Source of the DNA: Pyropia yezoensis | Lineage: Eukaryota; Rhodophyta; Bangiophyceae; Bangiales; Bangiaceae | NCBI GenBank assembly: GCA_009829735.1 | Contig: CM020620.1 | Coordinates: forward strand, 17,008,354 to 17,072,353 | Direction: 5' to 3' | Length of the DNA: 64,000 nucleotides | Shown: positions 17,966 through 27,315 of the stretch, piece by piece | How the letters are laid out: each line of letters opens with the position of its first letter | Position numbering within the stretch: position 1 is the stretch's first letter | Translations under genes and position numbers: made by a program | The notes under the pieces: generated by a model | Database searches by the model: none | What the model was told of the DNA's origin: nothing | The model's input: only the letters and a program-made list of their open reading frames with translations

Positions 17966-20656
17966 TCAGCCCACAGGCGCGTCCCGCCCCTGGCCCACAG
18001 CCGCAACAGACGCCGCGGGCCGCCCCTCCTCGTCCTTGCCAGCGGCCGCCCCCCCCTCCCCATCACCGGGGCCGGAGCTTGTCCCCTTGCCGCCCGCACC
18101 ATCGCCCCCGCCATCGCGCCCTTGACCCGAGCCTGCGAGGATCTCATCAAACGAGGCAGCGTCGCCACCAAAAGGCCGACGGCCCAGCAGCTCCACCATA
18201 TCCTCCCGGCCCAGCGCCTCGCGCTCGAGCAGCCGCTCTGCCACGGCTACTACCGATGCCCGGTTGTCGGCGAGCAGCTTCTGTGTGCGCGCGTATGCAG
18301 CCTTGACAATCGACCGCACCTCCTCGTCAATAGTGCGCGCCATGCGGTTGGAGTAGGGGCGGTAAAAGTCCTCCCCGCCCCCACCGCCCCCAGATGGGAA
18401 GGCCAGCGTGCCAAGAGCGTCGCCCAACCCCCAACGGGTTACGCCCTGGTAGGCCATTTGGGTTACCTTGTCAAAGTCGTCCGCAGCGCCGGTCGTGACC
18501 GATGAGAAGAACATCTCCTCAGCGGCGCGCCCTGCGAGCGCCATGGCCATAAAGTCGGCCAGCTGCGGCCGCGAGTACAAGAGCCGTTCGTTATTTTGGT
18601 ACTGCGCGTAGCCGAGGGCGGCGCTCCCCCGCGGCACGATGGACACCTTCAGCAGAGGCATCGAATGTTCAAGCAGCCACCCCGCCACAGCGTGGCCAGC
18701 CTCGTGGTAGGCCACTGTCCGCTTCTCCGTCGGACTCATCACCATGTTCTTCTTCTCCAGTCCACCAATGACCCGGTCGACGGCGCCCTCAAAGTGGCTC
18801 AGGTTCACGTCAGGTGCGCCAGCGCGGGCGGCCAGCAGCGCCGCCTGGTTGCACACGTTGGCAATATCCGCGCCCGCCATCCCCGCGGTGCGAGCGGCCA
18901 TGGCCTTGGCCACCCCCTCCTTACCCGGCGGGTCCGCGATGGTCAACGGGCCCAGATGCACCCGGAAGATGTCGCGCCGCCCCAAAATGTCGGGTGGGTC
19001 AATGACGATGCGGCGGTCAAAGCGGCCCGGCCGCAGCAACGCCTCGTCAAGCACGTCCACCCGGTTGGTGCCAGCGAGGACCACCACCCCCGAGTTGGGC
19101 GCAAAACCGTCCATCTCAACGAGCAGCTGGTTCAGGGTGTTTTCCCGCTCATCGTTGCCGCCCATCATACCACCCCGCCCGCGCTTGCGGCCAATGGCAT
19201 CAATCTCATCAAGAAAAATGATGCAGGGCGCCAGCTTGCGCGCCTGCGCAAACAGGTCACGCACACGCGAGGGCCCGACGCCCACAAACATCTCCATAAA
19301 GTCCGAGCCGCTCATGGTGAGGAAGGGCACACCCGATTCGCCGGCGGTAGCACGCGCAAGCAACGTCTTGCCCGTCCCCGGGGGGCCATGCATGAGGGCC
19401 CCCCGGGGGATCTTCGCGCCAATGGCGGTGAACCGGTCGGGCTTTTGCAGATACTGCACAAACTCCATGATCTCCCGCTTGGCCTCGTCCAGGCCGGCCA
19501 CGTCAGCAAAAGTGGTAGACACCTTGGCGTCCCCCTTGTTCAGAACTGTCGCCTTGGCCTTTCCTACCGAAAAGATGCCGCCAGGGCCGCCGGCACCACC
19601 ACCCGGCCCGCCGCCGGCGCCGCCGCCACGGGAAAGCGGGCCACCACCCATGCCACCCATCCCGCCCATCCCTCCGCCCATACCACCCATACTCCCCGCG
19701 CTTCGCGCCATCAGTGCAAGGAAGCCCACCGCCAGGACGGTGCCGAGCATGGAAAAAGCGCCCGACGCCGACGGCGCGCCGGCGGCCGCCGACGACAGGG
19801 TAATGGGAACAAAGTCTCTCGGCTCCACCCCCGCGTCTTCTTGGGCCGCTTCCAACTTGCGCTCCAGGGTCTCCAAGGAGCCCACGTTGAAGCGGAACTT
19901 GGCCACACCGCCACCACCACTGCCAACTACCCCACCAGCAGCGGCGTTGGTGCCCCCCCCCAGAGTGGCACCACCGCCACCAACACCCGCCGCAGCCCGC
20001 CCCGACGCCTTGCGGTCCCGCACGTACACGTACGCCCACGTGCCGCGGAGCTCCACGCGAGCGACCAGACCCGTGGGCAACACATCCCGCTTAAACTCCT
20101 GCCACGAGATGACGGCAGGGCCGCCCAGCGCACCCGCCGACGCGCCGCCGCCACCGCCGCCACCACCACCACCACCGCGGCCGGCGGCGTCCATCACCGA
20201 CCCCCGCCGCCGGCCCGACCCGTCGGTCAAGCCACCCCCATCGGCGATGCCACTGCCACCCGCGCCGACAGCGCCCTCATGGTCGGACCGCGTCGCGGCA
20301 TAAAGCCCAATGGCAGCGGTGGCGGCGAGAAATGCAGGCAGGCGGGACCTGTTGCCACCCCCACCGCCACCACCGCCGCCGCCGCCTGGAGATGGCCCAC
20401 CACCGCCCCCTCCCGGGGGAAAGACCCGGAACTGAGCGTACTTGGACGACGAAGGCCCCGGGGCGTTGGCACCTGCAGCGTTTCCCGCTACCAGCACCGA
20501 CACGTCGCGAGCCGCAGCCGCGCACAGCTCTGCGTCCCGCGCAGCAAAGGTGGCCGCGTTGGCGGTAGGGATGCCACGCGCCCAGCCCGTACTTTGCGAG
20601 CGCACCCCGACAACAGCGGATGAGGCAAGCCGCCTGGCCAACAGGCGAGAGGCCAT
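17966..20656 (-). CDS. Mitochondrial m-AAA protease (FtsH/AFG3/Yta12 family)
   Basis: ATP-driven zinc metalloprotease of the inner mitochondrial membrane that degrades damaged membrane proteins and processes precursors. 896 residues from ATG 20656; earlier start codons exist, but this one begins a classic presequence ([13 protein letters not shown]). One membrane segment near residues 105-120 ([13 protein letters not shown]), another near 305-315 ([11 protein letters not shown]). AAA domain: Walker A GPPGTGKT (about 423), Walker [12 protein letters not shown], second region of homology [19 protein letters not shown]. Protease: HEAGH (about residue 651) and the third ligand in [18 protein letters not shown] and GRKRGRG are m-AAA-like. 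The Gly/Met-rich stretch after the second membrane segment and the acidic/Gly-rich tail are unusual additions. Divergent from the Hint gene. Confidence 0.93.
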   Translation of the reverse strand: MASRLLARRLASSAVVGVRSQSTGWARGIPTANAATFAARDAELCAAAARDVSVLVAGNAAGANAPGPSSSKYAQFRVFPPGGGGGGPSPGGGGGGGGGGGNRSRLPAFLAATAAIGLYAATRSDHEGAVGAGGSGIADGGGLTDGSGRRRGSVMDAAGRGGGGGGGGGGGASAGALGGPAVISWQEFKRDVLPTGLVARVELRGTWAYVYVRDRKASGRAAAGVGGGGATLGGGTNAAAGGVVGSGGGGVAKFRFNVGSLETLERKLEAAQEDAGVEPRDFVPITLSSAAAGAPSASGAFSMLGTVLAVGFLALMARSAGSMGGMGGGMGGMGGMGGGPLSRGGGAGGGPGGGAGGPGGIFSVGKAKATVLNKGDAKVSTTFADVAGLDEAKREIMEFVQYLQKPDRFTAIGAKIPRGALMHGPPGTGKTLLARATAGESGVPFLTMSGSDFMEMFVGVGPSRVRDLFAQARKLAPCIIFLDEIDAIGRKRGRGGMMGGNDERENTLNQLLVEMDGFAPNSGVVVLAGTNRVDVLDEALLRPGRFDRRIVIDPPDILGRRDIFRVHLGPLTIADPPGKEGVAKAMAARTAGMAGADIANVCNQAALLAARAGAPDVNLSHFEGAVDRVIGGLEKKNMVMSPTEKRTVAYHEAGHAVAGWLLEHSMPLLKVSIVPRGSAALGYAQYQNNERLLYSRPQLADFMAMALAGRAAEEMFFSSVTTGAADDFDKVTQMAYQGVTRWGLGDALGTLAFPSGGGGGGEDFYRPYSNRMARTIDEEVRSIVKAAYARTQKLLADNRASVVAVAERLLEREALGREDMVELLGRRPFGGDAASFDEILAGSGQGRDGGGDGAGGKGTSSGPGDGEGGAAAGKDEEGRPAASVAAVGQGRDAPVG

Positions 20657-21943
20657 GCCAGCGCTCAGCGGGGCCCACCGAGGAGAACAGGCAGATGGTG
20701 ACCAAGGTGGACAGGAGTAGCACGACAGCGTGTGTGGGGGCACGTTGGCGACGCGCCTCCACGCCAACAGCTGGACGTGACGGGACATCAAGTCGGAACA
20801 GAATTAAGGTACCTGAGAAAGTAAACAACTACTCCCATGTCAGAGGTAAAAGGACAGAAAGTTCGGTACAGTAATGCTTAGCAGGAGAAGCAATGATGAA
20901 GTAAATCTAGCCACTCTGCGAATCTTTCAAGCCGTCTGGGGAAGAGTGGACTCACCGTCACGCGTCAGTGGGTTGCAACGGTGCGGGGCGCGCGCTGCAC
21001 GGCCACGGCGGGTGTTTCATGGAGCGGGCGGGCAGACCGTTGCTACGTGGCGTCACCCGGCTGGGCCCATCCCCAAGCCAGGGGGGCCCAGACCCCTGAC
21101 AATGGGCCCGCCCGATGGGCCAGCGCTCGCTCGCGCCCCCGGCCGTGCCGCGAGGTAGTCGGCTTGCGGCGGCACGGTGCAGGGGGGAAGGGGGTGGATG
21201 CGACGACGGGGGTCCCGGCCGAGCTGGGGATCCACAGGGCCTTCCGCAGAAGTATGATGAACGCCGCGTTCCCTCTAGGGGAAGAAGGGGTGGACGGGTA
21301 TTTACTGTTGTCGCTGTTGCCGCTGGAGACTTGTGCCGCCCCGACGGGTGCGACGGGCGCCCCAGGGGCGCTCTGAAGAACAGGTGTGGAGGGTGGCGAA
21401 AGGGAACGCCGCCGGGGGGGCGGGGCTCGGGCGGGGCCCGCCCTGCAGGGCCCCGCCGGCCGCCCCTCCCCCGCTCCGGGCATCCCCCACGCGCTCGCGT
21501 TGCGGGCGCGTGTGTGCCCAACAGGACGGGGCGCCGTGCGCCCCCTCACGCCCTCCGCGCGTCCCGCGCACGCCCCCTCCCGGCCGGCCCGCCCACCGTC
21601 CCCCACCGCCGTTTCGGCTTCGCCGCTTGCCTGCCGTGCGCGGGCTGTGCCCGTCGCGGTTCTGTACTGTACGGGGCTCATCCCAGAGCGGTTGGCCCGC
21701 CCGCGGTGCGCAGCCATCGTCGCAACCCCTACTGGTGTGGTGTGCCGCTGCAGCGCGCTGCCCCACACATCATCGGCTCACGCACTCGGCGACCGCCCTC
21801 CTCCTCTGCGCCGCAAAGCCTGTGATCCCTCCTCCGCCGAGCCCACGAGCTCCCATTCCCGCCCCCCCCCCTCGCACTCCCCCCACCCTTTCCTCCTCCG
21901 CCCCTTCCACGTCTTGGTCCAGCCCGTGCCGCTCGCGCCCACG
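20657..21943. other. Divergent intergenic region of protease and Hint genes
   Basis: 1.29 kb serving as upstream region for both genes. It shows no RNA or protein gene I can support. The part next to the Hint gene has C-rich runs; CTGTACTGTACGG lies at about 21663. Confidence 0.4.
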
Positions 21944-23269
21944 ATGGGCATCGCGGGGGTCGTGTTGGCAGTGGCGGTGGCACTATCCGTTGCCGTCGCC
22001 GCGAGCGCCCACGGCCCAGAGGGCCACGCCGCCCCCGCGGCGGCGGGCTCGGTGCTCGGCCTGACGGTGGCCAACGCGACGGCCATCAGCGGGTCGTACC
22101 GGCTGAATTCGGTGGTGGCGCCGTCGCTGGGCGTGTCGGACTCCGAGCCGTGCCATAACACAACCGCCTTTATCGCGTCGACCGCCCCGTCGGGGGCGCT
22201 CATCGTGCCTTACGACCAGCTTGCAGAGGACGGCCTGCGGTGCTCGGGCGACGGGCGGATCGTGCTGCTCGGGCCGGGCGTCCTCAACGGCACGGCCAAC
22301 GTGACGACGGACGTGACGCCGCCGCTGACGCAGTCGCAAGTGAATGCGCTGGCGCGGCTCCGGGACAACGCTGTGGCGTTAGCGCTGGTGGAGAACCTCC
22401 CCGACTCGGCCATCCGGGTGGGCCTCTACACCGAAGACACCCGCGTGTGTCGGACGGGAGGGGACTCGCGGATGGTGTCGGCGGTGACGCTCGTGGTGGC
22501 GTTCACCAGCCCCGCCGCCCGGCGGGTGGGCGTCGCCGGCCGCACTGTGGACCTGCCGTCAGGGGCGGTGTGGGTGACCTTCACGCCGGGCGGCGATGCG
22601 GGGCTCCTCACCCAGCCCGTGTGCATTTTTCAGCGGACGGGCGACCCGGCGCTGCCCGTCCCTTCATCCGGGGGGGGCGACGACGTGTGCTTCCCCGCCG
22701 ACGCAACGGTGCAGCGGCGAGACGGGGCGGTCGTGCCGCTGTCGGCCGTGGCGGTTGGCGACGAGCTGCGGGTGGCGCCGGGCGCCGGCGACGCCGCCTG
22801 GTCGCGCGTCTACATGTTTAGCCACCGCCTGCTGCACGGCGGCCGGCCGTTTGTGGAGCTGACCACCGCCTCGGGCGCCGCCCTCACCGCCACCGCCTCC
22901 CACCTCGTCTACGCGTCGGGCGCGCTGGTCCCCGCCGGCGCCGTGGCGGTCGGGGATGCGCTGGAGGTGGTCGACGCCGCCACCGGCGAGGCCGTCTCGT
23001 CCCCCGTCGTGGCCACCCGGACGGTGGTGCGGGCGGGGCTGGTCAACCCACACACCCTCGATGGGGACCTGGTGGTGGACGGGGTGCGGTCGTCCACGTG
23101 GACGACCGCCGTCGACCCCAAGGTGGCGTCGGCGCTGCTGGCGCCCGCGCGCGCGGCGTGGCGGCTGGGGGGGGTGGACCCGTCGGGGGGGCTGCTGGAG
23201 GGGGCAGGGCGGGCAGAGGGCCTCCGCCGGCTCGCCCGTCTGCTCCCTCGATGGACGGCCACCGCGTGA
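21944..23269 (+). CDS. Secreted protein with C-terminal Hedgehog/intein (Hint/Hog) domain
   Basis: 441 residues from ATG 21944. Signal peptide: residues 1-21 (GVVLAVAVALSVAVAASA). An N-terminal domain of about 225 residues with several Cys (70, 100, 169, 227) and N-glycosylation sites (HNTT, LNGTANVT) is not recognised. At residue 249, CFPADATVQRRDG starts a Hint domain: Cys249 is the expected nucleophile, VAVGDELRV is block N, LTATASHLVYA holds the TxxH motif (Thr317, His320), and the end has NPHTLDGDLVVDGV, close to the Hog terminus. Hint domains cleave the chain before the Cys, and in Hedgehog the N-part is then transferred to a lipid. Hog-only architectures with other N-domains are known in algae and protists. 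Cleavage is inferred from intact residues; the cargo's function is unknown. Confidence 0.82.
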   Translation: MGIAGVVLAVAVALSVAVAASAHGPEGHAAPAAAGSVLGLTVANATAISGSYRLNSVVAPSLGVSDSEPCHNTTAFIASTAPSGALIVPYDQLAEDGLRCSGDGRIVLLGPGVLNGTANVTTDVTPPLTQSQVNALARLRDNAVALALVENLPDSAIRVGLYTEDTRVCRTGGDSRMVSAVTLVVAFTSPAARRVGVAGRTVDLPSGAVWVTFTPGGDAGLLTQPVCIFQRTGDPALPVPSSGGGDDVCFPADATVQRRDGAVVPLSAVAVGDELRVAPGAGDAAWSRVYMFSHRLLHGGRPFVELTTASGAALTATASHLVYASGALVPAGAVAVGDALEVVDAATGEAVSSPVVATRTVVRAGLVNPHTLDGDLVVDGVRSSTWTTAVDPKVASALLAPARAAWRLGGVDPSGGLLEGAGRAEGLRRLARLLPRWTATA

Positions 23270-24328
23270 GGGGGAGCGGGGGAGGTAGGGAGAACGTCTG
23301 TGCGGGGAATCGCAGATTGGGGGAGTTGCGGGGAGGTGCGGAGGGCGGGTGGGTGCTGAGGGGGTGACGCGGCCTCTGGCAACCTGTGGCTGTGGCGACG
23401 AGTTGGTGAGCTGCACGTGTGGGCACTCCTAGGTGCAAAAAAAAACACTAGAGGCGGACGCGTCACGGGCAACCATCCAGCGGGCACCGCGGCGGCGGCA
23501 GTACCACCCCCCGCCCCCCTCACCTAGCCGACATTCCGCGAGCGATGTGGCCTGCGGCGCGCAGCGGGCGAGGGTCGCCACCCTCGCCCCCCACCCCCCA
23601 CCCCGACGCCCGCTGCCTCAGCGCACGGGGGGTGTGCACCAAAGCGCTGCGAAGGGCGCCTCGCGGCCGCCCGCTGCGGGGCGCGACAGGAGAGTTACGA
23701 AACGCCGGGCTGCCGTCGGTGGGGGAGGAGGGGAGCGGCCGAGGCCCCGGCCACACCGCCGCCTCCGCCACCGCCGCCTCACCTCCCCATCCTCAATGAC
23801 GAGCAGGTGGGCGGGCGGCCGCCCGCTGTGCTCTGCCCGGCGCCGCGCGCAGGCTGCTTGACGCGTGGGCGGGGGGGGCGGCGTTCAGAAACGATGTCCG
23901 GGCAAGCACGCCCAGTGCCGCTGTGCAAGCGACCCACCCCGTTCACCTTCGCCCGCCACCCCCCCCCCCCCCGCCCCCCCCACCGTTCCGCCCCTTTTCC
24001 CCTCTGACCCATGTGCATTTAACGGGTCGGGTGCATACGCCACTGCAACCTCCACCACCGCCGCCCCCACGCCGTCAACTCTACCACACCAATCGCGGCG
24101 CTGCCGCTGCCAACCCCACAGCGACGGCACCACTGGCGACGGCACCAGCGGTGGTGGTGGTGATGGTGGCAGCGGCGGGCGCGCGGGAATGGGGGCGCCA
24201 CATCCACCCTCCATTGTCGCACTAAAAAAAGGTCGCGTCAGCGGGTGGGGGGGGGGTTGCCCGGCCGCGGCCCGCCAGCGGCGCTCACGCCCACCCGCCC
24301 GCCCGCGGCGGCAGCGGCGGCGGCCCCG
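23270..24328. other. Intergenic, convergent 3' region of Hint and RRM genes
   Basis: No recognised gene. Contains an A9 run at about 23437-23445 and long C runs at 23960-23990. Frames on both strands are Pro/Arg/Ala composition artefacts. Confidence 0.4.
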
Positions 24329-24940
24329 TCACAGCGCTACCGACACGTCAATCGGCTGCGGGTGGGCGGCGGGGGAGCCACCCGCCGCCGCCGCCGCCGC
24401 CGCCGCCGCTGCGTCCTCTTCCGCCGCCCGCGTCACGTCGACCGCCACGACCCGCCAGGCGTCCTCTTCCCGCGTCCCTCCCCCAGCGGCGTTCCCCCCC
24501 CCCAGCCCGTCCCCCTCATCGGCACTGTCCCCACTGTCCCCACTCTCCCCCCCCCCCTCCCCTTCCGCCTCGTCCTCCTCCTCCGCCCCCTCCCCTACCT
24601 CACCCCCCCCGTCCATGGCCGACGCCGCTGCCCGCACGCGGCCGCGCGCCCACGTCACCCGCAGGCGCCCGCCGCACAGCGTGGCGTCGTGCATGTTGGC
24701 CCGCGCGTCGGCCGCGTCGGCGGCGGCGGCAAACGTCACAAAGCCGTGGCGCCTCGACACGGTCGCGATCGTTACTGGCCGGTGCGGGGGGGGAGGCGGC
24801 GGCGGGAGCCGCACCGCGTCAATCTCCCCAAAGGGGGTAAAGGCGGCGGCGAAGTCGGCGGCCGTGACCGCCGGCGGAATGTTGCCGACGAAGAGCTTGC
24901 GGGGGGCGGGAGGGGCGAGAAGAGAAGGTAGTTCCTCCAT
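24329..24940 (-). CDS. Small RRM RNA-binding protein with acidic tail
   Basis: 203 residues from ATG 24940 (MEELPSLL). A single RRM at about 13-95: RNP2 KLFVGNIP (15-22) and RNP1 RHGFVTFA (64-71), both with the aromatic and basic residues that stack on RNA. The loop between strands 2 and 3 holds a Pro run (PPPPPPP). The remaining half is a Glu/Asp/Gly/Ser-rich acidic region followed by an Ala run, probably disordered. Likely a nuclear or organellar RNA-processing factor, but a lone RRM does not specify a target. The start was chosen because upstream codons have no protein character. Confidence 0.8.
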   Translation of the reverse strand: MEELPSLLAPPAPRKLFVGNIPPAVTAADFAAAFTPFGEIDAVRLPPPPPPPHRPVTIATVSRRHGFVTFAAAADAADARANMHDATLCGGRLRVTWARGRVRAAASAMDGGGEVGEGAEEEDEAEGEGGGESGDSGDSADEGDGLGGGNAAGGGTREEDAWRVVAVDVTRAAEEDAAAAAAAAAAGGSPAAHPQPIDVSVAL

Positions 24941-25403
24941 GAGAAACGAAGGGGAGGAGAGGTGGGGCAGAGTAAGAGGGGGGGGCGGGCGGCGGGGGAG
25001 GCAGATGCTATTACGGCACAAAGCGTGTCGCGGTCGTCGAAGATGGGCCGCCACGAAGTCGAAGGCGCAGGCGCTGCGTGAACACTGTATCGCGGTCCAA
25101 TAATATACATGTACCCGTATGTATGTACGTACAAATGTGCAGCTCGACCGACAAGTGACTAAAGGTTTGTGCGCAGCCCAGTCAGGTGGCCCTGCGGCGT
25201 CAGACGGTCTGCACCCAATCAGCACGAAGCTATGATTTCGTTGCCTAAAGTATTTAGTGATAGGCCCAATAGTTCAATGTTAAAAGTTTTATGGCGTGTA
25301 CTGTATCCTGTGCTGTATGCGTCGGAGGGACGCAACAGACGCGAAAACCAGGGGCGACAGCAAGGCGGCCAACCGCGGGTCTCAGTTCGCGCCAGGCGCC
25401 TAC
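24941..25403. promoter_or_regulatory. Upstream region of the RRM gene with TATGTAC words
   Basis: At about 25098-25135 there is a cluster of TATACATGTAC, GTATGTATGTACGTAC. Similar GTAC/TATGTAC words recur near other gene edges in this window (35865-35897, 36379-36411, 43282-43315). It lies about 160 bases upstream of the ATG, so a promoter element is possible. No other feature is seen in this stretch. Confidence 0.3.
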
Positions 25404-25585
25404 GCTCGGCCGCTACCTGCGCGGCCGCCGCTCGGCCGCTCCCTGCGCGGCCGCCGCTCGGCCGCTCCCTGCGCGGCCGCCGCTCGGCCGCTCCCTGCGC
25501 GGCCGCCGCTCGGCCGCTCCCTGCGCGGCCGCCGCTCGGCCGCTCCCTGCGCGGCCGCCGCTCGACCACTCCATGTGTGGCCGCC
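25404..25585. repeat. 26-bp tandem repeat, seven units
   Basis: Unit GCTCGGCCGCTCCCTGCGCG plus GCCGCC. Six near-identical units start at 25404, 25430, 25456, 25482, 25508 and 25534; a seventh, degenerate, runs to 25585. Each unit contains GCGGCCGC. Because 26 is not a multiple of three, all frames stay open across it, so long frames here are artefacts. Confidence 0.9.
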
Positions 25586-25765
25586 GCCCGACCGGGCCGG
25601 AGAGTGCGGTTGGGGCACCTTGTCAACCGGTGCTCAAGCTGCACTCTCGCGGCCGCCGCTCGAAAGCTCACATCAGCAGCTGTCGCTCACACCGTCGAGC
25701 GACTCCGCTTGGGAGGCCCTTCCCCCCCTTCCGGCTCTTCTACTCCCCGGGTGGCACCTTTGCGC

Positions 25766-26290
25766 TCAGCGGGCGACCAGCTGGCAGACGTACCCGGGTG
25801 ACGAATAGAAAAAGAGGACCGATGCAGGCGTCAGGTCACAGTGCAGCACGTGCTCCTTGGCGTGGTTGAGGAAAACCCCCGCCCCTTGGATGAGGCCCTT
25901 TGGAGCGCCCGTCGTGCCCGACGAAAACAGCATCAGAACTGGGGCGGAAAATGGCAATGGCGTAAACGCAAACGCCGCCACGGCCGCGGGGGACGCCAGC
26001 ACTGTGACAGCTCCGCCATGGTCAGCACCGCCCGCCTAAGGGCGCCGCCCCCCTTCCCACCACCCCTCACGCCCCCACCACTGTCGGCCGGCTGCCGTCG
26101 CCGTCGTAGTTGCGGTCGCCGGGCAGGGCCAGGAACACCCCCTCATTCTCCGTGCAGTCCCCTCCCACCGCGTCCGGGAGGACAAGGACGGTGCGGAGGC
26201 GGTCACCGGGGCGGCCCAGCAGTGGCGCCACCCCCCCTAGGCAGCCCCGCCCTCGCCCACGGTACACGGTGGTGGCAGACACGACAAGCA
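25766..26290 (-). pseudogene. Acetoacetyl-CoA synthetase remnant (two coding blocks)
   Basis: Acetoacetyl-CoA synthetase activates acetoacetate with ATP. Block 1 (26290-26067) reads VVSATTVYRG...TVLVLPDAVGG...GVFLALPGD. Block 2 (about 26032-25784) reads TPLPFSAP, then the AMP-binding signature LFSSGTTGAPKG, then KEHVLH and YSSPG; this stretch matches the corresponding part of animal acetoacetyl-CoA synthetases closely. The blocks are in different frames about 45 bases apart, with CCTTAG as a candidate acceptor before block 2. Block 2 ends at a good donor (GGTACGT at about 25781), but no following exon (expected WMMWN) is found in the next kilobase, and upstream lies an 18-unit minisatellite. 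So the gene is truncated at both sides here, a relic or a gene split by repeats. Confidence 0.7.
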
Positions 26291-26310
26291 CGGACGGACC
26301 GCGAGTGAAT

Positions 26311-26706
26311 GCCGATTGGCCCGCGGGTGAAAGCCGACTGGCCCGCGGGTGAGTGCCGACTGGCCCGCGGGTGAGTGCCGACTGGCCCGCGGGTGAGTGC
26401 CGACTGGCCCGCGGGTGAGTGCCGATTGGCCCGCGGGTGAGTGCCGACTGGCCCGCGGGTGAGTGCCGACTGGCCCGCGGGTGAGTGCCGATTGGCCCGC
26501 GGGTGAGTGCCGACTGGCCCGCGGGTGAGTGCCGACTGGCCCGCGGGTGAGTGCCGACTGGCCCGCGGGTGAGTGCCGACTGGCCCGCGGGTGAGTGCCG
26601 ACTGGCCCGCGGGTGAGTGCCGACTGGCCCGCGGGTGAGTGCCGACTGGCCCGCGGGTGAGTGCCGACTGGCCCGCGGGTGAGTGCCGACTGGCTCGCGG
26701 GTGAGT
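26311..26706. repeat. 22-bp minisatellite, 18 units
   Basis: Eighteen exact-length units of GCCGACTGGCCCGCGGGTGA plus GT, starting at 26311 and every 22 bases to 26706; a few units have ATT for ACT. Each plus-strand unit holds GGGTGAGT, a perfect U1-type donor. On the minus strand the array reads as a 22-residue repeat (THPRASRHSPAGQSAL), an artefact. It separates the acetoacetyl-CoA synthetase remnant from any 5' part. Confidence 0.95.
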
Positions 26707-27315
26707 ACCATTGGGACACCGTTGGGGGCGGAGAGGCCGCCGCCATCCCCATCGGCAAGAGGGGGTGTTTGGTGGTGGCGGGTGGGGGGAGGGGTACGGG
26801 AGCGGGAATGGGCGGCCTTGCGCTCCTCCCCTCCCCTTCCCGCTCCAACCCATTCCCTTTCTTTTTTTTTCTTTTTTTTTTTTTCCGGATCGACCCCCCC
26901 TCCCCCGCCTGTGCACTCATCTGGATGCGGTACAGTACCCCCACACGCCGATTGAGCGGGAGCACCGCGGATTGCCCCCACGCCCGCGAGGCTGCGCGCG
27001 TCACCCGACCCCCCTATCCACCCCCCGTGCCGCCGCGTCGCGCGTCGCCGGCGCGGCGGCGGGCGGCGGCGGGCGGCGGGTGGTCGGGCAGCAGCCACCG
27101 TGTCCCCGCACCCCCCCCCCCTTTTCCCATCCCCGCCCCCCTGCCATCCCCCTTACCCTGCCCCATCCCCCGCCACTCCCCCCCCGCCCCCACTTCCTCT
27201 TTCTCGTCCACACCCCCGACCCCCCCCTCCCACCCCCTGCCGCTGCTGCTGGACCTGCTTCCACGAGAAGAAGACGTGGATCCGGGGGGGGGGGGGGGGG
27301 TGGAGGGGGGGGGAG
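26707..27315. other. Leader region of the ankyrin gene
   Basis: Contains a T20-like run (about 26861-26884), C-rich runs and a G14 tract just before the ankyrin ATG. No separate gene is supported. Confidence 0.4.

Noticed and set aside
25219-25869. Arg/Ala/Pro-rich repeat proteins on both strands
   Set aside because: Produced by the 26-bp tandem repeat, open in all frames because it lacks A/T-rich codons.
25404-26706. CRISPR-like array
   Set aside because: The 26-bp and 22-bp repeats are directly abutting with no spacers, and the DNA is eukaryotic.
26067-27098. Minus-strand frame with a 22-residue Ser/His/Pro/Arg repeat
   Set aside because: It is the translation of the 22-bp minisatellite in three successive registers; the same repeat appears in all frames, so it is not a protein family.
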